From an uncultured SAR116 cluster alpha proteobacterium (GTDB lineage Bacteria; Pseudomonadota; Alphaproteobacteria; Puniceispirillales; Marisalimonadaceae), in the NCBI GenBank assembly GCA_902558885.1, contig CACEFQ010000004.1, positions 1-64,000 of the forward strand: a stretch of DNA of 64,000 nucleotides. Direction: 5' to 3'. The notes beneath the pieces were generated by a model that worked only from the letters and a program-made list of their open reading frames with translations, was not told where the DNA came from and ran no database searches. The first letter of the stretch is position 1. Every line of letters begins with the position of its first letter. Positions 8,353 through 17,452 of this stretch are shown here, piece after piece. The position numbers and the translations under genes were made by a program.

Positions 8353-8773
8353 CAATCCGATTTTAAGAATTTCTACTAAAATACTTTTTGCACCTATCAT
8401 ACTTTTTGGGCTTTATGTCCAATTTCATGGAGATTTTGGTCCTGGAGGAGGCTTTCAAGCTGGAGTAATTGTAGCTAGTGCATTTATCCTATATTCTCTT
8501 GTATTTGGTATTGAGGCTGGCAAAAAACTGTTTCCACCAAACGTCAATTTGATATTACTGGCTTTGGGCGGAATCATCTATGGTGGTGTTGGCATTGTTT
8601 CAATGATATTAGGAGATGAGTTTTTAGCGTACAATATACTTGGTTCTTCTCCACAATCCGGTCAGCACATAGGTATACTGTTAGTTGAATTTGGTGTTGG
8701 CTTAACCGTTTCAAACGTAATGATTGCACTTTTTAACGCTTTCGCTAGTTACGATAAAATAAAAGAGAAATAA
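8345..8773 (+). CDS. mrpB: Na+/H+ antiporter subunit B (MnhB domain)
   Basis: 142 residues, four membrane segments. 'PIILFGLYVQFHGDFGPGGG' followed by FQAGVI is the diagnostic MnhB motif, and 'QHIGILLVEFGVGLTVS' matches the C-terminal helix. The start lies inside the end of the DUF4040 gene. The protein is a normal-length MrpB and a membrane-domain partner of MrpA-type subunits. Confidence 0.92.
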   Translation: MHNNPILRISTKILFAPIILFGLYVQFHGDFGPGGGFQAGVIVASAFILYSLVFGIEAGKKLFPPNVNLILLALGGIIYGGVGIVSMILGDEFLAYNILGSSPQSGQHIGILLVEFGVGLTVSNVMIALFNAFASYDKIKEK

Positions 8774-8774
8774 A

Positions 8775-9188
8775 ATGATTTCTTCAACAATTGGTATTTG
8801 GAATTACTGGATAGTTTTTTGTCTAATGATGATTGGTTTGTTTCTGGTAATAGGGAGAAAAAATTTTTTAAAAAAAATTGTAGGACTTGCTATCTTTCAA
8901 ACATCTGTTTTTTTACTCTATATAACTTTTGGAAAAATCAAAGGAGGCACGCCTCCAATTTTAAATGAATCTATTGACACTATTTATTCAAATCCTCTTC
9001 CTCACGTATTGATACTTACAGCTATTGTTGTTGGCGTAGCAACAACGGCTTTGGGATTATCTTTAGTGTTAAGAATTAACTCAGAATACGGCAGTATTGA
9101 AGAAGATGACGTATCTGCACAAGATCTTGTAGATTATCACGATGACATTGAAACTGGCAAAAATTTGGATTTGAAGTTTAAGAAATGA
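8775..9188 (+). CDS. mrpC: Na+/H+ antiporter subunit C (MrpC, NuoK-like)
   Basis: 137 residues, three membrane segments of the NuoK type. 'GLAIFQTSVFLLYITFG' and 'PLPHVLILTAIVVGVATTAL' are the conserved MrpC blocks; the second includes the H-x-LxLTAIVIG pattern. A charged acidic tail of about 35 residues follows. It starts one base after mrpB and overlaps the next gene by 4 bases. Confidence 0.92.
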   Translation: MISSTIGIWNYWIVFCLMMIGLFLVIGRKNFLKKIVGLAIFQTSVFLLYITFGKIKGGTPPILNESIDTIYSNPLPHVLILTAIVVGVATTALGLSLVLRINSEYGSIEEDDVSAQDLVDYHDDIETGKNLDLKFKK

Positions 9189-10675
9189 TAGACATTTTAA
9201 TAAAAAATCTTCCAATTATTGTAGTTTTATGTCCATTGATGATGTCTTTATTAGTTGTGCTTATTCCTAATATATTTTTTTCATGGGCTTTAACAACTTT
9301 AAGCACTTTTTTAACATTTATATTTTCAATTTTATTATATCAAGAAATTCAAATTCATTCTCATATTTCTTATGCTTTAGGCAAATGGATGCCCCCTATA
9401 GGAATAGAATATATTATTGATAAAGTAGCAATAATTCCAGTTATAATAATCTCAGGTATAAGTTTTTTAGCAACCATCTTTGCTTATAAGATAATGCCTG
9501 AGGAAATAGAAAAAAAATCAATATCTAAAGTTTATAGTTTATGGCTTTTAGCTATAGCAGGCTTACTGGGTCTTGTGACTACGGGCGATGCATTCAACCT
9601 TTTTGTTTTTTTAGAAATATCATCTTTAGCCTCTGTTGCTCTTGTAGCAATGGGCGCTCATAAAGATAAACAGGCTTTGGTTGCCGCTTATAATTACCTT
9701 ATCATAGGCGCAGTTGGGGCAACGTTATATGTAATAGGTGTAGGATTATTATACGGGGTAACTGGCACTTTAAATATGGCAGACCTAACAAATAGAATTG
9801 CTGATCTCAATAACAACAGAGCATTAATTGCAGGTTTTGGTTTTATGATAATTGGGATTATGGTTAAAGCAGCTGTTTTCCCATTACATATTTGGTTACC
9901 ACGAGCATATGCTTATGCTCCATCTGCAGTATCTGTATTACTGGCTGCAACAGCAACAAAAGCTTCTTTGTATATATTAGCTCGCATATTATTTTCTATT
10001 TTTGAAAATTCAGAAAATTTAATAAATAACACTTTATTGTTTGTTATACTTCCACTTTCACTATTAGCTATATTTGCTGGCACAATTATGGCTATATATG
10101 AAAAGGATATTAAAAGGCTACTAGCTCATTCTTCAGTTGCTCAAATAGGATATATAACTCTAGCTTTTGCTATTGGAACAAAAGCGAGTATAGCAGCTGG
10201 TTTTATACATATGTTCAATCATGCGATCATTAAAGGTGGTTTATTCATAGCTATAACGTCAATTGGTTTTTACATTAAAAAAAGAGTTACTATAAATAAT
10301 TTATCTGGTCTTGGTAGAGAAAGGCCTATCACTTTTTTTTGTTTTGTTATTTGTTCATTAAGCCTAGCAGGCCTTCCACTTACAGCTGGATTTATTTCAA
10401 AATTATATTTAATTAAAGCATCTATTAGCTCAGATGGTATATGGATAGCAATACTCATATTAATGAGTTCAGCATTATCAGTTGTTTATTTGTGGAAAAT
10501 AATAGAAGTCTTGTGGATGCGTGAAGGAAAAAAAATTGTAAAAAAAGAAAATCCAACAATTTATATATCACTTATTATTATAACTTTTCTAAATATTTAT
10601 TTTGGTCTAGACGCCTCATTAGTTGTAAACGGAAGTTTTGGAGCCGCTGATAAATTAATTGGGGATCTAAAATGA
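9185..10675 (+). CDS. mrpD: Na+/H+ antiporter subunit D (NuoN/L-like)
   Basis: 496 residues, about 14 membrane segments of the complex-I antiporter-like family. The conserved helix-5 glutamate is in 'LFVFLEISSLASVAL' and the helix-7 lysine in 'IIGIMVKAAVFPLHIWLPRA'; both are needed for proton translocation in this family. The histidine-containing stretch 'AGFIHMFNHAIIKGGLF' follows. First and most MrpD-like of three such proteins in the operon. Confidence 0.92.
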   Translation: MIDILIKNLPIIVVLCPLMMSLLVVLIPNIFFSWALTTLSTFLTFIFSILLYQEIQIHSHISYALGKWMPPIGIEYIIDKVAIIPVIIISGISFLATIFAYKIMPEEIEKKSISKVYSLWLLAIAGLLGLVTTGDAFNLFVFLEISSLASVALVAMGAHKDKQALVAAYNYLIIGAVGATLYVIGVGLLYGVTGTLNMADLTNRIADLNNNRALIAGFGFMIIGIMVKAAVFPLHIWLPRAYAYAPSAVSVLLAATATKASLYILARILFSIFENSENLINNTLLFVILPLSLLAIFAGTIMAIYEKDIKRLLAHSSVAQIGYITLAFAIGTKASIAAGFIHMFNHAIIKGGLFIAITSIGFYIKKRVTINNLSGLGRERPITFFCFVICSLSLAGLPLTAGFISKLYLIKASISSDGIWIAILILMSSALSVVYLWKIIEVLWMREGKKIVKKENPTIYISLIIITFLNIYFGLDASLVVNGSFGAADKLIGDLK

Positions 10676-12129
10676 TAACAATTGAAAATTTTATATTAAT
10701 CACAATTTTATCACCTCTAATCGTTTGTGTTTTAACTCCATTCATTTCAAAAAATACAATTTTGAGAGATTTCTTGGGACCAATTGGCGGTATGATTAGT
10801 TCTTGGGGTGCATTAAATATTATGAGCTCAGCACTTAATAATCAAAACACCACTTTAGAAATTATTAAAATAGCTGAAGGAATATCAATTGGTTTTGATA
10901 TCACACCCTTAGGTGCTATTTTTGGACTGGTTGCGTCATTTCTGTGGATTTTTGCAGCTATCTATTCAGTTGGCTACATGAGAGGAAATAAAGAAAAAAA
11001 TCAAACAAGATTTTATGCATTTTATGCAATTGCTGTTCATGCCGCTTTATGTATTGCTTATGCTAGTGATTTATTAACATTATTTATCTTTTATGAAGTT
11101 CTTACATTTTCAACATATCCTCTGGTTGCTCATAAGCAAAATGAAAAGGCTCAAAAAGCTGGTCGATTATATATGTCCATATTAGTTGGATCTTCTGTTA
11201 TATTACTTCTTCCAGCAATTATTTGGGTTTGGGTTGCTACAGGTTCTTTAGAAATGTCCCAAAATGGTGTTTTAGACGGAAAATTAGATGGAGCCTATGC
11301 CCCACTATTATTAGCAATGTTTGTTTTTGGAATTGGAAAGGCAGCACTGATGCCAATTCATAAGTGGCTTCCTGCTGCTATGGTTGCACCCACACCTGTA
11401 TCCGCCCTTTTACATGCTGTAGCAGTTGTAAAAGCGGGTGTATTTACAATGTTAATAGTGTTGACAAATGTTTTTGGAATAGATTTTTTAGCCAAAACAG
11501 GCGCATCAGAATGGCTAATCTGGTTAGCATCTTTTACTCTTCTAGCAACAAGTATAATAGCTATTTATAAAGATGATTTAAAAGCAAGACTAGCATATTC
11601 AACTATTAGTCAACTTTCTTATATAACGTTAGGAGGAGCATTGGCTACTTCAATGGCAACTCAAGGTGCTGCTTTACACATAATTACACACGCTGCTGGT
11701 AAAATTACTTTATTTTTTGTAGCAGGAGCTTTGTATGTTGGAGCAAAAATTACAAAAATTTCAGATTTGAATGGTCATGGCATAAGTGCGCCACTAATTT
11801 TTCTTGCTTTTTTTGTTGGTTCACTCTCAATAATTGGTGTTCCTCCAATGGTAGGTTCATGGAGTAAATTCTTCTTAATGTTAGGTGCAGCAGACAGTGG
11901 TTATGTAGTTGTTATAGGTGTTTTTTGCATATCTACTATACTTAATGCATTTTATTTGATGGAAATCCCGGCTAGAGCTTTCTTTTTTAAAAAAGAAAAA
12001 GAAATTAATATAAAAATACCAAAACTTATTTTAATCCCAACTCTAATAACTTCTTTTTTAACTATTTTATTATTCTTTTTAATAGAACCATTTCAAAATC
12101 TAACTTCTATGATTGTGAGTAGGATATGA
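10672..12129 (+). CDS. Second MrpD/NuoL-like antiporter subunit
   Basis: 485 residues, about 14 membrane segments. The pump residues are present: glutamate in 'LFIFYEVLTFSTYPLVAH' and lysine in 'FGIGKAALMPIHKWLPAAM'; then 'APTPVSALLHAVAVVKAG' as in NuoL. It overlaps the previous gene by 4 bases and the next by 4. It lacks the MrpA C-terminal extension, which is carried by the separate DUF4040 gene in this operon. It may therefore act as the MrpA-like partner of the DUF4040 protein; that is inference. Confidence 0.87.
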   Translation: MITIENFILITILSPLIVCVLTPFISKNTILRDFLGPIGGMISSWGALNIMSSALNNQNTTLEIIKIAEGISIGFDITPLGAIFGLVASFLWIFAAIYSVGYMRGNKEKNQTRFYAFYAIAVHAALCIAYASDLLTLFIFYEVLTFSTYPLVAHKQNEKAQKAGRLYMSILVGSSVILLLPAIIWVWVATGSLEMSQNGVLDGKLDGAYAPLLLAMFVFGIGKAALMPIHKWLPAAMVAPTPVSALLHAVAVVKAGVFTMLIVLTNVFGIDFLAKTGASEWLIWLASFTLLATSIIAIYKDDLKARLAYSTISQLSYITLGGALATSMATQGAALHIITHAAGKITLFFVAGALYVGAKITKISDLNGHGISAPLIFLAFFVGSLSIIGVPPMVGSWSKFFLMLGAADSGYVVVIGVFCISTILNAFYLMEIPARAFFFKKEKEINIKIPKLILIPTLITSFLTILLFFLIEPFQNLTSMIVSRI

Positions 12130-12353
12130 AGTACTTAATTGAAAAATTCGGTAAAATAAATACCTCAGTGCTTTTTCTATGTATAATTTTTCTAATTTTA
12201 GAATTAATTGGACATAGGCATGGAGAAACATCAATAGAAGATATTTTATTCTTTCCAGCTTTTTTTGGATATTTGTCATGCATAATTATTTTTAAAATTG
12301 GTGTTAGTTTACGATCATTCCTTATGAAAGATGAGGATTATTATGATAAGTAG
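12126..12353 (+). CDS. Small two-helix membrane protein in Mrp operon
   Basis: 75 residues with two hydrophobic segments (about 14-27 and 40-56) separated by 'GHRHGETSIED'. The ending is acidic, 'KDEDYYDK'. It overlaps both neighbours, so it is made with the antiporter subunits. I do not recognise the family. The position between two large pump subunits suggests an accessory subunit or linker. The end of its coding region contains the ribosome binding site of the next gene. Confidence 0.75.
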   Translation: MKYLIEKFGKINTSVLFLCIIFLILELIGHRHGETSIEDILFFPAFFGYLSCIIIFKIGVSLRSFLMKDEDYYDK

Positions 12354-14040
12354 CTTTCCTCCAGGTTTAATAATGATGATTGGGGCATTATTAATCCCCT
12401 TCTTACCTCATATTATTAGACAGATATATATGATGGTTCTAATCCTGATATCAGCCTACGCATTAACATTAGGTTTTGGTATACACTCTAAAATTGATGT
12501 AATGGATTTTGAATTCATAATATTTCAATCAGATACCTTAACCTTACCCTTTGCAATAATATTTCACATTGCAGCTATATTAAATGTCATTTATGGCGCT
12601 CATGAAAAACACTGGAATCAGCATGTAGCAATTATGAGTTATAGTGGAGCAGCAATTGCAGCAGTTCATGCTGGAGACTTATTTACATTATTTATATGGT
12701 GGGAAGCTACAGCATTTACTTCAGTTTTTCTGATTTTAGCAAGCAAAACCAAAAGATCTTATAAATCAGCATTTAGATACATTTTAATTCAAGTTGGTTC
12801 TGGCATGTTTTTATTAGCAGGAGCAATTTTATTAATGTCTGAAACTGGTAATGCTGAATTTAGAAATTTTGATATTAATTCCCTTTATGGACAATTAATT
12901 TTCATAGCTTTTGGAATAAAAGCAGCTTTTCCATTATTAAATGGCTGGTTACAAGATTCTTATCCAGAAGCTTCAGAGATAGGTACAGTTGCTCTTTCAA
13001 CATTTACAACTAAATTAGCTATTTTTTGTTTTGCTAAATCTTTTGCGGGCACTGAAATACTAATCATAATTGGCGCAATTATGACTTTTTATCCTATCTT
13101 CTTTGCCGTTATTGAAAATGATCTACGAAGAGTTTTAACATACAGCCTTAATAACCAACTTGGCTTTATGATAGTTGCAATTGGAATTGGTACTGAATTA
13201 GCTATTAATGGAGCTGTAGCTCATGCCTTTGCTCATATTCTTTACAAAGGTTTACTATTCATGGGAATGGGAGCAGTTCTGTATAGAGTAGGAACATGTA
13301 AAGCTTCTGAATTAGGAGGACTATTTAAATTTATGCCAATTACTGCGATATGCACTATTATTGGTGCTATATCCATATCGGCTTTTCCTTTATTTAGTGG
13401 GTTTGTTGCAAAATCACTTATAATGTCAGCACTTGGGAAAGAAGGACTAGTTTTTGTCTACTTTATGCTTTTATTTGCATCTGCTGGTGTGCTTCACCAT
13501 TCTGGAATTAAAATCCCATTCTTTGCTTTTTTTGCTCATGAAAGTGGTATTAAAACAAAAGAAGCTCCATTAAATATGATAATAGCAATGATTATTGCAT
13601 CAACTCTTTGTATATTGATTGGGGTTTTTCCTTCTTATTTTTATGAAATCTTACCCTATCAAATTCAATATCAGCCATATGACTTTAGTCACGTTGTTGG
13701 ACAGTTGCAGCTTTTAACATTTGCTGCATTTGCATTTATATGTTTATGGCATTTTAAAATCTATCCCCCAGAGCTAAACTCAACCGTTTTAAATAGCGAT
13801 TGGATTTATAGAAAAATGATACCTGGGATTTTATTACCTCTTTTAAATCTTATTAATGATATCAATAAAAAAATTGAACAATTAGTTGAATTTATATTTA
13901 TGTATATTAGAAAGTTTCTTGCTAATACAATGATAAAAAATAAAGTTTTTGATAGAGAAGTTGGTCAAGATACTTTAATAGTTGTACAACTTTTTATAAT
14001 TTTATTAATTTTCATCTTTGTATGGAAAATTTATTTATAA
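12343..14040 (+). CDS. Third MrpD/NuoL-like antiporter subunit
   Basis: About 565 residues and the longest of the three pump-like subunits. The glutamate is in 'LFTLFIWWEATAFTSVFL' and the lysine in 'IAFGIKAAFPLLNGWLQDSY'. A second lysine occurs in 'TFTTKLAIFCFAK', and the C-terminus has extra helices ending in 'DTLIVVQLFIILLIF'. I start it at 12343 because 'gatgagg' (12330-12336) is well spaced from that ATG; an upstream ATG at 12331 lies inside the binding site. Last gene of the Mrp run. No terminator hairpin was found after it. Confidence 0.87.
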   Translation: MISSFPPGLIMMIGALLIPFLPHIIRQIYMMVLILISAYALTLGFGIHSKIDVMDFEFIIFQSDTLTLPFAIIFHIAAILNVIYGAHEKHWNQHVAIMSYSGAAIAAVHAGDLFTLFIWWEATAFTSVFLILASKTKRSYKSAFRYILIQVGSGMFLLAGAILLMSETGNAEFRNFDINSLYGQLIFIAFGIKAAFPLLNGWLQDSYPEASEIGTVALSTFTTKLAIFCFAKSFAGTEILIIIGAIMTFYPIFFAVIENDLRRVLTYSLNNQLGFMIVAIGIGTELAINGAVAHAFAHILYKGLLFMGMGAVLYRVGTCKASELGGLFKFMPITAICTIIGAISISAFPLFSGFVAKSLIMSALGKEGLVFVYFMLLFASAGVLHHSGIKIPFFAFFAHESGIKTKEAPLNMIIAMIIASTLCILIGVFPSYFYEILPYQIQYQPYDFSHVVGQLQLLTFAAFAFICLWHFKIYPPELNSTVLNSDWIYRKMIPGILLPLLNLINDINKKIEQLVEFIFMYIRKFLANTMIKNKVFDREVGQDTLIVVQLFIILLIFIFVWKIYL

Positions 14041-14095
14041 TTTGTAAAATAGTTAAATTAAAAAGAATAATCTTCTTTAGAATATTGAGGAAAAA

Positions 14096-14227
14096 ATGAA
14101 GAAAAATAAAAAAGATTTACCCAACGGCGTTCCTGAAGAGAATGTCTATGAGAATACTCATATTTTATTATATGTATTTTATGCAATAGCCGTAGCAAGT
14201 GTAGTTTTATTAATGGTAAATCAATAA
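14096..14227 (+). CDS. Small single-pass membrane protein (43 residues)
   Basis: A lysine-rich N-terminus (MKKNKKDLPNGVPEENVYEN) leads to one hydrophobic segment (about 22-41). 'tgagg' sits 5 bases before the ATG at a good position. The stop TAA is directly followed by the TTG start of the scaffold protein gene, so they are probably coupled. I do not recognise the family. The N-in charge pattern and good ribosome binding site support a real gene. Confidence 0.65.
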   Translation: MKKNKKDLPNGVPEENVYENTHILLYVFYAIAVASVVLLMVNQ

Positions 14228-14698
14228 TTGAATAATCTATCAATTTATCAAGAAAAAATATTAAGTCTTGCTGCAAAAAATAAAAAAGTAATTGCTTTAA
14301 AAGACTTTAATCGATCTTTTGAAATGCGTAACCCTATGTGTGGGGATGAAGTAAAAGTTCGACTAAAATTAGTTGAAACTAAAATAATTGATATTTCAGC
14401 AGTTGTAAAAGGATGTGCACTATGTGAAGCTTCTGCTGGATTAGTTGTTGAATTATTTAAAAATAAAGATATTCCAGATGAGAAATTTTTAGATGAGTTT
14501 TTAACTTGGCTTGAAAATACTGAAAAAAGCTTCTCAGATCAATTGCCAATTGAAATGGAGGTTTTTGAACCTATCAGAGAAATTAAAAATAGACACAAGT
14601 GTATAACAATGCCCTTTGAAGCAACTTGTAGGTCCGTTAATATAAGATGTAACGAAACTATTAATCAGGAGATACAGAGTGTTTTCCAAACCAAATAA
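14228..14698 (+). CDS. SufU/IscU-like iron-sulfur cluster scaffold
   Basis: 156 residues. Cluster-ligand motifs are 'RNPMCGDEV' (first Cys and Asp), 'VKGCALCEASAGLV' (second) and 'NRHKCITMPFEATC' (third), in the SufU arrangement. The start is taken as TTG at 14228, abutting the stop of the small membrane protein. The next in-frame ATG is well inside the conserved region. It presumably holds or transfers Fe-S clusters in the cytoplasm. No other suf or isc gene is in the window. Confidence 0.85.
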   Translation: MNNLSIYQEKILSLAAKNKKVIALKDFNRSFEMRNPMCGDEVKVRLKLVETKIIDISAVVKGCALCEASAGLVVELFKNKDIPDEKFLDEFLTWLENTEKSFSDQLPIEMEVFEPIREIKNRHKCITMPFEATCRSVNIRCNETINQEIQSVFQTK

Positions 14699-14759
14699 TC
14701 GCACCAACAAGGACGATTGGATAGAGTATTAATAATACAATGCCAACATCAGGATTCAT
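14661..14759 (-). CDS. Possible 32-residue membrane peptide
   Basis: Minus-strand ORF reading MNPDVGIVLLILYPIVLVGA, then a short polar tail IIWFGKHSVSPD. It has one strongly hydrophobic helix with an acidic N-terminus, and 'aaagg' 8-9 bases before the ATG. It overlaps the 3' end of the scaffold gene by 38 bases, tail to tail. The composition looks like a membrane peptide rather than random AT-rich reading, but the family is not recognised and the length is very short. Confidence 0.42.
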   Translation of the reverse strand: MNPDVGIVLLILYPIVLVGAIIWFGKHSVSPD

Positions 14760-14868
14760 TTTTAAACCTTTTAATTTATATAATAATCATTAAAAACTTA
14801 ATATAAAATAAATTGTAAAAATTACCAGTACCAATATAATTTTTTCAAACAATATTTAAGGCAGGTAA

Positions 14869-16494
14869 ATGACTAATAGAGAGATAATGGAATATGACGT
14901 TGTTGTAGTAGGAGCTGGACCTTCTGGATTGAGTGCTGCTATTAAATTAAAACAACTAACTAAGAAAGCTAATAAGGAGCTATCAGTTTGTGTAATTGAA
15001 AAAGGATCAGAGGTTGGGGCACACATCGTATCTGGTGCAGTTATTGAAACTAAGGCATTAGACGAACTTATACCAGACTGGAAAACAAAACATAGTCCAT
15101 TAAAAACTGAAGCAAAAGTTGATAAATTTTTATATCTTACAGAGGCTAAATCATACCAACTACCTACCCCTCCGCAAATGCATAATAAAGGTAACTACAT
15201 AATTAGTTTAAGCGATTTTACGAAGTGGTTAGCTCAACAGGCTGAAGAACTTGAAGTAGAAATTTATCCAGGTTTTGCTGCGTCAGAAGTACTGTTTGAT
15301 GAAAAAAATAAAGTACTAGGTGTAGCTACTTGTGACATGGGAAGGTTAAAGGATGGTTCTGAAGGACCTAACTTTGAAAGAGGTATAGAGTTACGAGCTA
15401 AACAAACAATATTTTCTGAGGGCTGTAGAGGTCATCTAGGAAAAATTTTAATGGAAAAATTTAATCTTAATTCAGATAATTCTCCACAAACTTACGGTAT
15501 TGGGATAAAAGAATTATGGGAAGTGAAACCTGAAAATAGTAAACCAGGGAGTATAATGCACACTACAGGATGGCCTCTAGATAATGATACTTACGGTGGA
15601 TCTTTTTTATATCATTTAGATAATAATAAAGTATCAATAGGTTTCGTAATAGGTTTGGATTATAAAAATCCTTATTTATCTCCCTATCTTGAATTTCAAC
15701 GCTTCAAACATCATCCAGCAATAAAGAAATTACTTGAGGGAGGAAGAAGAATTAATTACGGTGCAAGAGCGTTAAATGAAGGTGGAGTTCAATCTTTACC
15801 AAAACTGACTTTTCCCGGCGGAATGTTAACAGGATGTGAAGCTGGTTTTCTCAACGTACCAAAAATTAAAGGAACCCATCTTGCAATGAAATCAGGCATG
15901 ATTGCCGCACAATCAATTTTTGAAAACATAGATAAAAATGACGAAATATTAGAGTACGAAAGCTCTATTAAGAAAAGTTGGTTATGGAAAGAATTATACA
16001 AAGTAAGAAACATTAGACCTTCTTTTAAATGGGGTTTCTGGAAAGCAATATTTTATAGTGCTATTGATACTTATATTTTTCGTGGAAATGCACCTTGGAC
16101 AATTGATCACCATGAAACTGATCATAAAAGTCTTGGTAACAAACATAATTACAAAGAAATAAATTATCCAAAACCTGATAATGTTATAAGCTTTGACAGA
16201 CTAACAAATGTTTCTTTTTCAGGGACAAATCATGAAGAAAATCAACCTTGTCATTTGCAATTAAAAGATGAGGAAGTACCTATAAATACTAATTTTGAAT
16301 TATATGACAATCCAGAAACAAGATATTGTCCTGCAGGTGTATATGAAATTGTTTTAAATGATAATAAACCAAAACTTCAAATCAATGCACAAAATTGTGT
16401 TCACTGTAAAACATGTGATATCAAAGACCCAACCCAAAACATTAATTGGGTAACACCTCAAGGTGGAGGTGGTCCTAATTACCAAGGAATGTAA
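14869..16494 (+). CDS. Electron transfer flavoprotein-ubiquinone oxidoreductase
   Basis: 541 residues. The N-terminal FAD-binding motif is 'VVVVGAGPSGLSAAIKLK'; the middle contains 'YGIGIKELWEV' and 'GGSFLYHLD', typical of ETF-QO. The C-terminal [4Fe-4S] domain is clear: 'RYCPAGVYEI' and 'NCVHCKTCDIKDPTQNINW', ending 'PQGGGGPNYQGM'. It passes electrons from ETF, reduced by acyl-CoA and methyl-amine dehydrogenases, to the quinone pool at the inner membrane. Length is normal. ATG at 14869 has 'ggcagg' upstream; a second ATG four codons later is less likely. The ETF subunits are not in the window. Confidence 0.95.
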   Translation: MTNREIMEYDVVVVGAGPSGLSAAIKLKQLTKKANKELSVCVIEKGSEVGAHIVSGAVIETKALDELIPDWKTKHSPLKTEAKVDKFLYLTEAKSYQLPTPPQMHNKGNYIISLSDFTKWLAQQAEELEVEIYPGFAASEVLFDEKNKVLGVATCDMGRLKDGSEGPNFERGIELRAKQTIFSEGCRGHLGKILMEKFNLNSDNSPQTYGIGIKELWEVKPENSKPGSIMHTTGWPLDNDTYGGSFLYHLDNNKVSIGFVIGLDYKNPYLSPYLEFQRFKHHPAIKKLLEGGRRINYGARALNEGGVQSLPKLTFPGGMLTGCEAGFLNVPKIKGTHLAMKSGMIAAQSIFENIDKNDEILEYESSIKKSWLWKELYKVRNIRPSFKWGFWKAIFYSAIDTYIFRGNAPWTIDHHETDHKSLGNKHNYKEINYPKPDNVISFDRLTNVSFSGTNHEENQPCHLQLKDEEVPINTNFELYDNPETRYCPAGVYEIVLNDNKPKLQINAQNCVHCKTCDIKDPTQNINWVTPQGGGGPNYQGM

Positions 16495-16537
16495 TTTTAA
16501 AACAATTAATTAGACTTAATTAAATTATTTAATTAAC

Positions 16538-17452
16538 ATGATAAATAAAATAAAGGATTTTGATTTGAATCAATCTTTAGTTGGTATTTTGTGGATGGTA
16601 ATTACAACAATTTTGTTTGTAGGTGTCACAGGAACTGTAAGATACTTAGAAGGAGAAGTTCCTGCTCCACAAGCTGCATTTCTAAGATATGCAATAGGGA
16701 CAATTCTATTAATTCCTTCATTGATTTCACTAACGAAATTCAGACCTCATAGACCTTTGATGAAAAAATTTATTTTAAGAGGTTTTGTTCACTCTATTGG
16801 TGTTACTTTATGGTTCTATGCTATGTCTGTTATGCCTGTTGCAGAGGTGACGGCAATTGGTTTTTTAACATATATTTTTGTGTCTTTTGGAGCATGTTTT
16901 TTTCTAAAGGAAACTCTACATAAACACAGGCTATTAGCAATTATAATATCTTTTATTGGTGCTCTTATAATTCTAAGACCAGGTTTTAAGGTAATTGAAA
17001 GCGGTCAAATAAGTATGTTATTAGCAACTGTAGTTTTCACTATGTCTTATCTAATTGCTAAAGTAGTATCGAAAGAAAGAACTTCTTCTGAAATTGTTGC
17101 AATGCTATCTATTTTTACAACAATATTTTTAATTCCATCCGCAATTTATAGTTGGGAACCTCTTTCAATTGAAGCTTTGTTAATTCTTACTGTCACTGCT
17201 ATAATAGCAACTATTGGACATATAACTATGACAAAAGCTATCAAAGTTGCGCCGATGGTAGTTACTCAGCCTATATTATTTTTACAACTTGTATGGGCAT
17301 CTATGGTAGGTTTATTTATTTTCGATGAAAAATTTGATCCTTTTGTAATTTTAGGAGGCACAATAATAATGATGTGTGTCTGTTATGTTTCTTATAAAGA
17401 ACATAAATTAGATAAAATTAATTCAAATGAAATTTTACAAAAAATAATTTGA
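16538..17452 (+). CDS. EamA (DMT) family transporter
   Basis: 304 residues with ten predicted membrane segments in two EamA repeats. 'APQAAFLRYAIGTILLIPSL' and 'VAEVTAIGFLTYIFVSFGA' mark the first repeat; the second ends 'GGTIIMMCVCYVSYKEHK'. It is probably an inner-membrane metabolite exporter or importer; the substrate cannot be predicted. Its last 18 bases overlap, tail to tail, the end of the minus-strand transporter gene. The only minus-strand overlap is at the stop. Confidence 0.85.
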   Translation: MINKIKDFDLNQSLVGILWMVITTILFVGVTGTVRYLEGEVPAPQAAFLRYAIGTILLIPSLISLTKFRPHRPLMKKFILRGFVHSIGVTLWFYAMSVMPVAEVTAIGFLTYIFVSFGACFFLKETLHKHRLLAIIISFIGALIILRPGFKVIESGQISMLLATVVFTMSYLIAKVVSKERTSSEIVAMLSIFTTIFLIPSAIYSWEPLSIEALLILTVTAIIATIGHITMTKAIKVAPMVVTQPILFLQLVWASMVGLFIFDEKFDPFVILGGTIIMMCVCYVSYKEHKLDKINSNEILQKII

